DNA of 64,000 nt. Source: Flavobacterium pectinovorum. GTDB taxonomy: Bacteria > Bacteroidota > Bacteroidia > Flavobacteriales > Flavobacteriaceae. The stretch is taken from positions 62,001-126,000 of the forward strand of contig NZ_FRBX01000005.1 of NCBI RefSeq assembly GCF_900142715.1, written 5' to 3'. Position 1 is the first letter of the stretch; every line of letters begins with the position of its first letter. Under the pieces are notes generated by a model. It did not search any database and had not been told where the DNA came from. It was given only the letters and a program-made list of their open reading frames with translations. Position numbers and translations under genes: made by a program. Positions 7,743 to 15,298 of the stretch are shown piece after piece.

Positions 7743-8147
7743 ATGATAACAGTAAAAAGTACAATAAATGCATCAATAGACAAAGTTTGGGAATTATGGA
7801 CATTACCTGAACACATTACAAAATGGAGTTTCGCCTCGCCGGATTGGCATACACCTTATGCAGAAAATGATTTGAAAGAGGGCGGAAAATTTAAATCGAC
7901 GATGGCCGCAAAAGATGGCAGTATGAGTTTTGATTTTGAAGGCGAATATACTTTGGTAGAAAAAAATAAAACCATTGAATATGTTATGGCTGACGGAAGA
8001 AAGGTTGAAATTAGTTTTGCAGCAACTTCAAATGGAGTAGAAGTAACGGAAAGTTTTGATCCTGAAACACAAAACCCCGAAGAAATGCAACGCGGCGGCT
8101 GGCAGGCAATTTTGGACAACTTTAAAAGTTATGTCGAAGTAAATTAA
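7743..8147 (+). CDS. SRPBCC family protein (AHSA1-like), copy 2
   Basis: 134 residues, closely related to the preceding gene (shared INASI.KVW.LWTLPEHI, DWHTPY.ENDLK.GGKFK and FDFEG.YT segments). Same Bet v1-like fold, no signal peptide. The 30-nt gap supports a shared transcript. It is followed by a palindromic intergenic repeat (8148-8217) that may end or trim that transcript. Confidence 0.88.
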   Translation: MITVKSTINASIDKVWELWTLPEHITKWSFASPDWHTPYAENDLKEGGKFKSTMAAKDGSMSFDFEGEYTLVEKNKTIEYVMADGRKVEISFAATSNGVEVTESFDPETQNPEEMQRGGWQAILDNFKSYVEVN

Positions 8148-8217
8148 TCGCGCAAAGTCGCGAAGGCGCAAAGTTTATGTTTTTAAATTTTCTTTGCGAC
8201 TCTGCGACTTTGCGCGA
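8148..8217. repeat. Intergenic imperfect palindrome (GCAAAGTCGC type)
   Basis: Arms 8148-8173 and 8192-8217 match at 23 of 26 positions (14 consecutive from the outer end, TCGCGCAAAGTCGC). Related CGCAAAG text appears at about 43868-43945. It separates the second SRPBCC gene from the second VOC gene. Confidence 0.65.
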
Positions 8218-8290
8218 GATGAAATTTAACAGGCAAAACTTAAATTATCTTATGTAACTTATATGGTTTATTAATTTAAAAGTAAAGAAA

Positions 8291-8701
8291 ATGACGAAAC
8301 AAATTTGGCTGAATTTGCCGGTAAAAGAGGTGGCAAAATCAAAAGCTTTTTTCTCAAAAATAGGTTTCTCTTTTAATGAAAAACACGACACGCCAAGTTC
8401 AACCTGTATGATTGTTGGCGAAGGGAAATTTGCAGTAATGCTTTTTGAAGAATCTTTGTTTGCCAGTTTTTCTCAAAATAAGTTGACAGATACAAAATCA
8501 AGTTCGGAAATATTGATTTCGATTGATGCTGAAAGCAAAGAAGAAGTTGATCAGTTCACAGAAAAAGTAAAAGAAGCCGGCGGAACCGTTTTTAGTAAAC
8601 CTGCAGAAAGCCAAGGCTGGATGTATGGCAGCGCTTTTGCAGATTTAGATGGTCATCGCTGGAATATCTTGTATATGGATTTTAGTAAAATGCCTAAATA
8701 A
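8291..8701 (+). CDS. VOC family (glyoxalase/bleomycin-resistance fold) protein
   Basis: 136 residues with the paired beta-alpha-beta-beta-beta modules of the VOC fold: LNLPVKEVAKSKAFFSKIGFSF at the N-terminus and SQGWMYGSAFADLDGHRWNILYMD at the C-terminus. It is an intact paralogue of the frameshifted gene at 6877. The metal-binding residues of true glyoxalase I are not fully evident, so an enzyme activity should not be assumed. Seven bases separate its stop from the next SRPBCC gene, indicating co-transcription. Confidence 0.88.
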   Translation: MTKQIWLNLPVKEVAKSKAFFSKIGFSFNEKHDTPSSTCMIVGEGKFAVMLFEESLFASFSQNKLTDTKSSSEILISIDAESKEEVDQFTEKVKEAGGTVFSKPAESQGWMYGSAFADLDGHRWNILYMDFSKMPK

Positions 8702-8708
8702 ATTAGAT

Positions 8709-9146
8709 ATGGAAACATTAGAATTTAAAATCAGAATTAAAGCTCCGGTAGAAACCGTTTGGGCTGTTTTATGGAATGAAGAAACCTATAAAAAATGGAC
8801 AGGAGCTTTTTGCGAAGGCTCGTATGCAGTAAGTGATTGGAACGAAGGTGATAAAATTCATTTTATGTCTCCAAACGGAGAAGGAATGAATAGTATTATC
8901 GAAAAGAAAATTCCAAATGAATATATGGCTTTCAAACATATAGGAGAAATAAAAGACTTTAAAGAACTGCCTATTGATGAAGAGACGAAAAAATGGAGCG
9001 GCGCAATGGAAACATATCGTTTAACGCAAGATGACGAGTTTACAGATTTGACAGCTCAAGTTGACGTAGTAGAGAAATATATCGATTATTTTAAAGAAGC
9101 GTTTCCGAAAGGATTAGAAACAGTAAAAGAACTTTCTGAAAAATAG
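8709..9146 (+). CDS. SRPBCC family protein, copy 3
   Basis: 145 residues from the ATG at 8709 (METLEFKIRIKAPVETVWAVLWNEETYKKW). A longer in-frame start at 8649 lies inside the VOC gene and adds 20 unrelated residues, so it is rejected. Bet v1/START fold with terminal helix YIDYFKEAFPKGLETVKELSEK. More distant from the two tandem SRPBCC genes upstream than those are from each other. The very short gap to the VOC gene repeats the VOC-then-SRPBCC order seen at 6877-7712. Confidence 0.85.
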   Translation: METLEFKIRIKAPVETVWAVLWNEETYKKWTGAFCEGSYAVSDWNEGDKIHFMSPNGEGMNSIIEKKIPNEYMAFKHIGEIKDFKELPIDEETKKWSGAMETYRLTQDDEFTDLTAQVDVVEKYIDYFKEAFPKGLETVKELSEK

Positions 9147-9217
9147 AGACAAGAAAATAGAAGAAAGAAATAGATTACAATAACAAACAAACAAACAAAA
9201 ATAAAAATAAAAATATC

Positions 9218-9664
9218 ATGGCAACATCAGTAAACCCTTATTTAATATTTAATGGAAATTGTGAAGAAGCATTTCTATTTTACAAATCAGTTTTTGGAGG
9301 TGAATTTCCGTATATAGGAAAATTTAAAGATATGCCGGCTGCCGAAGACGGAGGCTGTGCAGAATTTTCAGAAAAAGATGCTAACAGAATAATGCACGTT
9401 TCTTTGCCAATTGGAAACACCATTTTAATGGGAAGCGACAGTAACGAACAATCGGGAGATGTAACATTTGGCGGAAACTTTTCAGTTTCAATCAACGTAG
9501 AAAGCAAAGAAGAAGCAGACAGAATATTCAACGGACTTTCAGCAGGTGGAAACGTTTTTATGCCGATGGATAATACTTTCTGGGGCGCATATTTCGGAAT
9601 GTTCACAGATAAATTCGGCGTAGGCTGGATGGTCAATTTCGATGTAAACGAACCAAATAAATAA
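9218..9664 (+). CDS. VOC family protein, PhnB-like
   Basis: 148 residues: NPYLIFNGNCEEAFLFYKSVFGGEF at the N-terminus and NTFWGAYFGMFTDKFGVGWMVNF at the C-terminus are the hallmark segments of PhnB/YjdN-like VOC proteins (old name 3-demethylubiquinone methyltransferase-like domain; no methyltransferase activity implied). Different subgroup from the VOC genes at 6877 and 8291. A long A-rich leader (AACA repeats, 9180-9215) precedes the ATG. Last gene of the VOC/SRPBCC series. Confidence 0.88.
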   Translation: MATSVNPYLIFNGNCEEAFLFYKSVFGGEFPYIGKFKDMPAAEDGGCAEFSEKDANRIMHVSLPIGNTILMGSDSNEQSGDVTFGGNFSVSINVESKEEADRIFNGLSAGGNVFMPMDNTFWGAYFGMFTDKFGVGWMVNFDVNEPNK

Positions 9665-9672
9665 TTAGTTTA

Positions 9673-9739
9673 TCCGCCACGAGTTCACAAATTTTTATTC
9701 AAATAAAATTCTAAAAATGATTCCTGAATTCGTGGCGGA
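9673..9739. repeat. Intergenic palindrome, CCGCCACGAATTCA family
   Basis: Arms TCCGCCACGAGTTCA (9673-9687) and TGAATTCGTGGCGGA (9725-9739), 14 of 15 matching. The same family recurs at 34951-35015. The A-run after the right arm could serve as a minus-strand U-tail, but no minus-strand gene lies there. Confidence 0.65.
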
Positions 9740-9890
9740 AAAAACATTACAATTAACTTTTGTTAAATGTTAAATTACTTAAAACTTACATGTTGATTTG
9801 TGTTTTTTCTCTACAAAAAAACAAAGAATATACTTTTTTATCATAAATAGATTGCCGATTTTTGTCGCTTCGAAAATCAATAAGCATAAA

Positions 9891-11120
9891 ATGGCAACAG
9901 AAGACAAAGAAATTATTTTACTTAAAGTTTCAGGGCATGACAAACCGGGTGTAACAGCCGGATTAACATCGGTATTAGCTGCTTACGATGCTATTATCCT
10001 TGATATAGGCCAGGCGGATATTCACGATACATTGTCTTTAGGGATTTTGTTCGAAATAGAAGCAGGCTCAAGTTCTGGTCCAGTGCTTAAGGATTTGCTT
10101 TTTAAAGCTTACGAATTAGAAGTTAAAGTAAAATTCATTCCTATTTCTATAGATTATTACGAAACCTGGGTTAAATCTCAATCCAGACAACGCTATATTA
10201 TAAATGTTTTGGGCGAAAAACTAACTGCTGCACAGCTTGCTGCGGTAACCAAAATATTATCAGATCAAAATTTAAATATTGATTCCATTATAAGATTGAC
10301 CGGAAGAACTTCTGTTGTCGAAAAAGAAGAATATCCGCGTTCCTGCATACAATTATCTGTAACCGGCGAAATAGTAAATAAGATTGAAATGACTGCCAAT
10401 TTTATGGCAATTTCAAGAACTTTAAATGTCGATATTTCTTTTCAGGAAGACAATATTTACAGAAGAAACCGGCGTTTGGTTTGTTTCGATATGGATTCGA
10501 CTTTAATTCAGGCCGAAGTTATAGACGAATTAGCAGAACTAAACGGAGTGGGCGCACAAGTAAAAGCCATCACAGAATCTGCGATGAATGGAGAAATCGA
10601 TTTTAACGAAAGTTTTAAACAACGAATGGCTTTGTTAGAAGGTTTAAGCGAAGACGTTTTACAAAAAGTAGCCGAAAATCTACCTATAACAAAAGGAGCA
10701 CATCGTTTAATGAAAGCCTTAAAATATTACGGTTACAAAACCGCAATTTTATCCGGAGGATTCACTTATTTTGGAGAATACCTGCAAAAAGAATTAGGTA
10801 TAGATTACGTTCACGCCAATCAACTTGAAATAAAAGACGGAAAATTAACTGGTAAATATATAGGTGATATTGTAGATGGTTTAAAGAAAGCCGAATACCT
10901 TACAGCTATTGCAGCCAAAGAAGGAATTCACATCAACCAAACAATTGCAGTAGGTGACGGGGCTAATGATTTACCAATGATCAATTTAGCTGGTCTGGGA
11001 ATCGCTTTTCACGCCAAACCAAAAGTAAAAGAAAGCGCCTCAAATTCAATTTCAAGTTTAGGTCTTGACGGTGTTTTATACCTTTTAGGATATCACGACC
11101 GTTATATCGATATGATGTAG
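9891..11120 (+). CDS. serB: Phosphoserine phosphatase with N-terminal ACT-like domains
   Basis: 409 residues from the ATG at 9891 (MATEDKEIILLKVSGHDKPGV); a longer frame from 9798 adds 31 implausible residues. Residues 5-185 carry two ACT-like regulatory domains (HDKPGVTAGL...). The HAD phosphatase domain follows: motif I CFDMDSTLI (D200 nucleophile, D202 acid/base), a motif II Ser region LSGGFTYF, and motif III/IV GDGANDLPM. It catalyses the last step of serine synthesis, O-phosphoserine to serine, in the cytoplasm. Monocistronic, with a terminator at 11167. Confidence 0.95.
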   Translation: MATEDKEIILLKVSGHDKPGVTAGLTSVLAAYDAIILDIGQADIHDTLSLGILFEIEAGSSSGPVLKDLLFKAYELEVKVKFIPISIDYYETWVKSQSRQRYIINVLGEKLTAAQLAAVTKILSDQNLNIDSIIRLTGRTSVVEKEEYPRSCIQLSVTGEIVNKIEMTANFMAISRTLNVDISFQEDNIYRRNRRLVCFDMDSTLIQAEVIDELAELNGVGAQVKAITESAMNGEIDFNESFKQRMALLEGLSEDVLQKVAENLPITKGAHRLMKALKYYGYKTAILSGGFTYFGEYLQKELGIDYVHANQLEIKDGKLTGKYIGDIVDGLKKAEYLTAIAAKEGIHINQTIAVGDGANDLPMINLAGLGIAFHAKPKVKESASNSISSLGLDGVLYLLGYHDRYIDMM

Positions 11121-11166
11121 TTTTTTGTTATTTCGAAGGAGAAAACACAAATAGTACTTAAAAACA

Positions 11167-11200
11167 AAACCTTAGTTCAAATCAGAATTAAGGTTTTTTT
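11167..11200 (+). terminator. Rho-independent terminator after serB
   Basis: AAACCTTAGTTC (11167-11178) / GAATTAAGGTTT (11185-11196) with one G-U pair and a 7-T run. Confidence 0.9.
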
Positions 11201-11202
11201 AT

Positions 11203-11290
11203 GGGCATGTCCCTCCGGGTCGGGCTATCCGTTTCAATCTTTTTGTCCGCCGCGGCGGACAAAAAGGATTTCCACTTCTATCCCTCATGC
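11203..11290. repeat. 88-bp structured element, variant centre
   Basis: The first 29 and last 22 nt match the copies at 44130 and 48286, but the 37-nt centre is unrelated: it contains a loopless 28-bp perfect palindrome (11239-11266, core GTCCGCCGCGGCGGAC). Closing stem GCATG (11205-11209) / CATGC (11286-11290) replaces GCGTG/CACGC of the other copies. Inner stem GGG (11222-11224) / CCC (11282-11284). Confidence 0.75.
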
Positions 11291-11357
11291 AATTTAGTGG
11301 AATTAGCGTTTTTTAATTGCATTTTAGCAACAAATCAATTCGTGAAAATTCGTGAAA

Positions 11358-12881
11358 TTAGTGTTTAAGCACACACATTTCCTTCAACTCCTCCAAATAA
11401 TCTCTCTGATTCGAAAGTCTCGGGATTTTATGCTGACCGCCAAGTTTGTCTCTTTCTTTCAACCAATCGTAGAATAAGTTTTCACGCGCTACATTAATCA
11501 CCAAAGGATTTAGTGTCATATTATTATAACGTTTCGCTTCGTAATCAGAATTTAAAGTTTGTAAAGTTTCATCCAAAACTTTTTGGAAAAGACCAACATC
11601 AGCTGGTTTTTTCTTGAATTCGATCATCCATTCGTGTGCGCCTTTTTCTTTGTCCTGCATAAAAATAGGGGCAACCGTATAATCTATAACTTCAGTTTGG
11701 GTAATCTGACAAGCTTTGGCAATCGCCTGATCTGTATTTTCGACCATTAATTCTTCGCCAAAAACATTGATGTGATGTTTTGTTCTTCCTGTAACTCTAA
11801 TTCTGTACGGATTTAATGAAGTAAAACGAACTGTATCGCCAATTAAATAACGCCATAAGCCTGAATTGGTCGTAATAACGAGCGCGTAATTTTTATTCAG
11901 TTCTACATCGGCCAAACAAATAACTTTTTGGTTTGAAGTCCCAAAAGTATCCATCGGAATAAATTCGTAGAAAATGCCGTAATCCAGCATCAGCAATAAA
12001 TCGCTGGAATTATTTAAATCCTGAATTGCAAAAAAGCCTTCAGAAGCATTGTATATTTCGTAATATTTAAAATCTTTGCTAGGCAAGATTTTTTTGTATT
12101 GTTCTTTGTATGGAGAAAAACTCACGCCGCCATGAAAATAAACCTCAAGATTTGGCCAGATTTCCAATAGACTTTCCTTACCGGTATTCTCTAAAACTTT
12201 ATTCATTAAAACCAACATCCAGGACGGAACTCCGGCAAAACTGGTTACATTTTCGACTTTAGTTTCATTTATAATAGCAGCGATTTTAGATTCCCATTCG
12301 CTCATCAACGAAGTTTTATTACTTGGCGTACTACTAAATTCAGCCCAAATTGGCATGTTTTCAATCAATATAGCCGATAAATCTCCAAAATAAGTATTGT
12401 TGTTTTCGTAAATCTGAGAACTTCCGCCTAAGCGAAGACTTTTTCCCAAAAACAATTCAGAATCTTCATTATTATTCAAATACAAACAAAGCAAATCTTT
12501 ACTTCCTTTATAATGACAATCTTCGAGAGCTTCGTTACTAACCGGAATAAATTTGCTTTTAGCATTGGTTGTTCCGCTCGATTTTGCAAACCATTTGATA
12601 GGAGTTTCCCAAAAAACGCCTTGTTCGCCCTGACGTGTGCGTTCAATCAAAGGTTGTAATTCTTCATAGCTCGCAATCGGAACTCTTTCCGCAAAAGTCT
12701 GATAAGAGTTGATTGAAGCAAAATCATACTGTTTTCCTACAACAGTATTTTCAGATGCCATTAATAAATTGTGCAACAGTTCTTCCTGAACTTCATTAGG
12801 GTATTTCAGAAAGAGTTCTATTTGGTGAATTCTTTGTTTGAGAACCCAGGAGGCGAACGAGTTGATAATTGATAAGGGCAT
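11358..12881 (-). CDS. GH3 auxin-responsive promoter family protein (acyl-adenylate enzyme superfamily)
   Basis: 507 residues. GH3 proteins are acyl-adenylating enzymes that in plants couple amino acids to jasmonate or auxin; bacterial members have no agreed substrate. Visible features: the nucleotide-binding loop KSSGTTNAKSKFIPVS (about 106-121), YEIYNASEGFFAIQ (about 275-289), and TNSGLWRYLIGDTVRF...RIRVTGRTKHHINVFGEEL near residue 350-380, which matches the adenylate-forming hinge. No signal peptide. A single gene between serB and the divergent DUF2797 gene. Family call is firm, reaction unknown. Confidence 0.88.
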   Translation of the reverse strand: MPLSIINSFASWVLKQRIHQIELFLKYPNEVQEELLHNLLMASENTVVGKQYDFASINSYQTFAERVPIASYEELQPLIERTRQGEQGVFWETPIKWFAKSSGTTNAKSKFIPVSNEALEDCHYKGSKDLLCLYLNNNEDSELFLGKSLRLGGSSQIYENNNTYFGDLSAILIENMPIWAEFSSTPSNKTSLMSEWESKIAAIINETKVENVTSFAGVPSWMLVLMNKVLENTGKESLLEIWPNLEVYFHGGVSFSPYKEQYKKILPSKDFKYYEIYNASEGFFAIQDLNNSSDLLLMLDYGIFYEFIPMDTFGTSNQKVICLADVELNKNYALVITTNSGLWRYLIGDTVRFTSLNPYRIRVTGRTKHHINVFGEELMVENTDQAIAKACQITQTEVIDYTVAPIFMQDKEKGAHEWMIEFKKKPADVGLFQKVLDETLQTLNSDYEAKRYNNMTLNPLVINVARENLFYDWLKERDKLGGQHKIPRLSNQRDYLEELKEMCVLKH

Positions 12882-12888
12882 GAGAAAT

Positions 12889-12914
12889 TTTAGATTTTAG
12901 ATTTTAGATTTTAT
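12889..12914. repeat. 7-bp tandem repeat, (TTTTAGA)n
   Basis: About three and a half copies of TTTTAGA. The same 7-nt rhythm (ATCTAAA/ATCTACA) occurs at 13070-13100, 26620-26655, 33976-34059 and 36841-36908. Confidence 0.6.
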
Positions 12915-12942
12915 ACTTTTTGCAAAAAGTCAAAATATAAGA

Positions 12943-12974
12943 TTTGAAATATCACCAGACAAACATTAACTTTG
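12943..12974 (+). promoter_or_regulatory. Bacteroidota promoter, probably for the DUF2797 gene
   Basis: TTTG (12943-12946), a 20-nt spacer and perfect TAACTTTG (12967-12974). It would give a leader of roughly 125 nt before the ATG at 13104, which contains 7-bp repeats. Confidence 0.6.
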
Positions 12975-13103
12975 TCGTTGTATCAAAAATACTGTTTTTT
13001 TTGTAATAAAAACATTCTATTTTTTACTAAAAATGAATTTTAAAAATTAAAATTCTGCGCTAGAGAAGCAATCTAAAATCTAAAATCAACAATCTAAAAT
13101 ATA

Positions 13104-13898
13104 ATGACATATCAAGGCGTACTTACAAAAATGCAAACAGAAATCGGAAATCCAATTCAGTATTATTTGGTTTTTGAAGATAGCTTTCTCAGTATGAATC
13201 AATTATTAGATAAAGAAATTGAAATTAATTTTGCAGGTTTTCAATGTTTGAATTGCTGTAAAAAGAAAAAAATATTCAGACAAGGTTTTTGTTATGATTG
13301 TTTTTACTCAAGCCCTGCTGTAGGAGATTGGATTATGAGACCGGAATTGAGTACGGCGCATTTAGGAATCGCAGACCGTGATTTAGAATACGAACAAAAA
13401 GTACAATTGCAGCCTCATGTTGTGTATTTGGCTGTGGCAAGCGAAATAAAAGTGGGCGTAACCCGCAAAACACAAGTACCAACCAGATGGATTGATCAGG
13501 GAGCCAGCCAGGCAATTGCCGTAGTTGAGGTTCCTAACAGATATTTGGCCGGAATTACCGAAGTCGCTTTAAAAAGTCATTATACAGATAAAACCAATTG
13601 GAGAAAAATGCTTCAAAATCCAACTGCGGTTTTTGATTTGATTGCCGAAAAAGTAAAAATTGAAGAATTGATTCCCGCTGAAGCACGAGAATATTTTTAC
13701 GCTCAAAAGAATGATTTATTCGAATTAAATTATCCCGTTTTAAATTATCCTGCAAAAGTCGCAAGCTTAAATTTAGACAAAACACCTTCTTTTCAAGGAA
13801 AACTTATTGGGATAAAAGGGCAATATTTAATTTTTGAAGACGGTACTGTTTTTAACATCCGTGGTTCCGAAGGATACGTCGTGACAATCGACGTGTAG
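13104..13898 (+). CDS. DUF2797 domain protein
   Basis: 264 residues. An N-terminal beta-rich segment (GVLTKMQTEIGNPIQYYL) is followed by a zinc-ribbon-like set CLNCCKKKKIFRQGFCYDC at about residues 49-67. Next comes the signature DRDLEYEQKVQLQPHVVYLAVASEIKVGVTRKTQVPTRWIDQGASQAI, which resembles a GIY-YIG-like nuclease core (GVTR...PTRWIDQGA) in DUF2797 proteins. No experimental function is known to me. Single gene divergent from the GH3 gene. Confidence 0.85.
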   Translation: MTYQGVLTKMQTEIGNPIQYYLVFEDSFLSMNQLLDKEIEINFAGFQCLNCCKKKKIFRQGFCYDCFYSSPAVGDWIMRPELSTAHLGIADRDLEYEQKVQLQPHVVYLAVASEIKVGVTRKTQVPTRWIDQGASQAIAVVEVPNRYLAGITEVALKSHYTDKTNWRKMLQNPTAVFDLIAEKVKIEELIPAEAREYFYAQKNDLFELNYPVLNYPAKVASLNLDKTPSFQGKLIGIKGQYLIFEDGTVFNIRGSEGYVVTIDV

Positions 13899-13997
13899 GT
13901 CGATGGTTTTTAGCTATTCGTCTGATTCATTTGTCTTTACATAAAATTTTTGTAATTTTAAATTATATTTTAATAAGATACCATGTGTGAAAAATGA

Positions 13998-14005
13998 TAC
14001 ATTTG
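13998..14005 (+). promoter_or_regulatory. -7-like element upstream of the GT9 gene
   Basis: TACATTTG, a perfect TAnnTTTG, 136 nt before the ATG at 14142. The 13899-14141 gap is otherwise plain AT-rich sequence in which I see no other feature. Confidence 0.35.
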
Positions 14006-14141
14006 GTTACAATTTTGTAATAATTGCTTATTGAAAGAAATTACTTTTAGAAAAAAAAAGAAGCTAGATTTGAAGTAATTCAAGTTTACAGGTTCTTTTT
14101 AAAATTAAAGTAATTTTTATAATTTTTAAATTATTTAATAA

Positions 14142-15224
14142 ATGGGTGTTTTAAACAAAATTAATGTTTTCAGAAGAGGCTTAATGCGTAATCTGACAAA
14201 GAACATTGGAAAACCAAAAAGCGAATCAGGAATAATTTTAGTGGATAAAACTGAAATTAAAAGAGTCTTAATTTGTAGACCAAATGCAAGATTAGGAAAT
14301 CTTTTATTGATCTCACCACTCGTAAAAGAAGTTGCTGAAACATTTCCAAATTGTAAAATTGATTTATTTGTTAAAGGACCGCTTGCGCCCATTATTTTTG
14401 AAAATTATGATGTTGTTTACAAAACAATTCATTTACCCAAAAAACCTTTTAAAAACTTATTAGAATATATAAATGTTTGGATTTCGATAAGAAAACAGCC
14501 TTACGATATGGCAATAAATGTCGATCAAAATTCTTCATCAGGCCGTTTGGCTGTACGTTTTTCTAAAGCAAAATATAAATTCTATGGAGATTTAGAAAAT
14601 GACCGTCAACAAACTAAATCTGATTATGAGCATATTGCAAAATACCCTGTTTATAATTTCAGACACTATTTAACAAAATTAGGATTAAAGGAAAGCAATA
14701 AAATAGTGGAGCCTATAGATCTTAAATTAACTCCTTTTGAGTTGTCAGAAGGTAAAAAGATATTAAGCACATTAAATAGCAATAATTCTAAAAAAACGAT
14801 TTGCATATTTACATTTGCGACAGGAACAAAATGTTTGTCTGAAGATTGGTGGGAGAATTTTTATACTTCACTAAAAAATCAATATACAGATTACAATATT
14901 ATTGAAATATTACCTATAGAAAATGTATCTCAAATAGCTTTTAAAGCACCAACTTTTTATAGTAAGGATATTAGGGAAATTGGTTCGCTAATAGCCAATA
15001 CAGAAATTTTTATAGGAGCCGATAGCGGAATGATGCATTTGGCAAGTTCAGTTCAAACACCAACTGTAGGGTTATTTTCAGTTTCAAACCTTAAAAAATA
15101 TGAGCCTTACGATAATTGCAGCATTGGAGTTGAGGTTGAAAATTGTTCGAAAAATGATTATTTTAAAATAGTAAACGGTATCCTGAATAACGGAAGATTA
15201 AAAACATATTCAAGAGCTGTTTAA
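14142..15224 (+). CDS. Glycosyltransferase family 9 protein (LPS heptosyltransferase-like)
   Basis: 360 residues with the GT-B layout of family 9. The N-terminal domain starts RVLICRPNARLGNLLLISPLVKEVAETFPNCKIDLFVKG (about 45-85); the C-terminal domain holds IANTEIFIGADSGMMHLASSVQTPTVGLFS (about 283-312), the ADP-heptose:LPS transferase signature region. It probably adds a sugar to lipopolysaccharide or another surface glycan at the cytoplasmic face of the inner membrane. No other glycan genes are adjacent, so donor and acceptor cannot be named. Convergent with the AsmA gene across a shared terminator. Confidence 0.87.
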   Translation: MGVLNKINVFRRGLMRNLTKNIGKPKSESGIILVDKTEIKRVLICRPNARLGNLLLISPLVKEVAETFPNCKIDLFVKGPLAPIIFENYDVVYKTIHLPKKPFKNLLEYINVWISIRKQPYDMAINVDQNSSSGRLAVRFSKAKYKFYGDLENDRQQTKSDYEHIAKYPVYNFRHYLTKLGLKESNKIVEPIDLKLTPFELSEGKKILSTLNSNNSKKTICIFTFATGTKCLSEDWWENFYTSLKNQYTDYNIIEILPIENVSQIAFKAPTFYSKDIREIGSLIANTEIFIGADSGMMHLASSVQTPTVGLFSVSNLKKYEPYDNCSIGVEVENCSKNDYFKIVNGILNNGRLKTYSRAV

Positions 15225-15244
15225 ATTCTAAAATTTACAACATA

Positions 15245-15280
15245 AAAAAGGCCAATCGTAATGATTGGCCTTCTTATTTT
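15245..15280. terminator. Bidirectional terminator between convergent genes
   Basis: AAGGCCAATC (15248-15257), loop GTAAT, GATTGGCCTT (15263-15272), flanked by A-run and T-rich sequence, so it can end transcripts from both the GT9 gene and the AsmA gene. Confidence 0.85.
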
Positions 15281-15298
15281 AAGTCCTTTTTTAAGTCC

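Noticed and set aside
9798-9890. 31-residue extension of SerB
   Set aside because: The added residues are not ACT-like; the family start MATEDKEIILLKVSGHDKPG fits at 9891.
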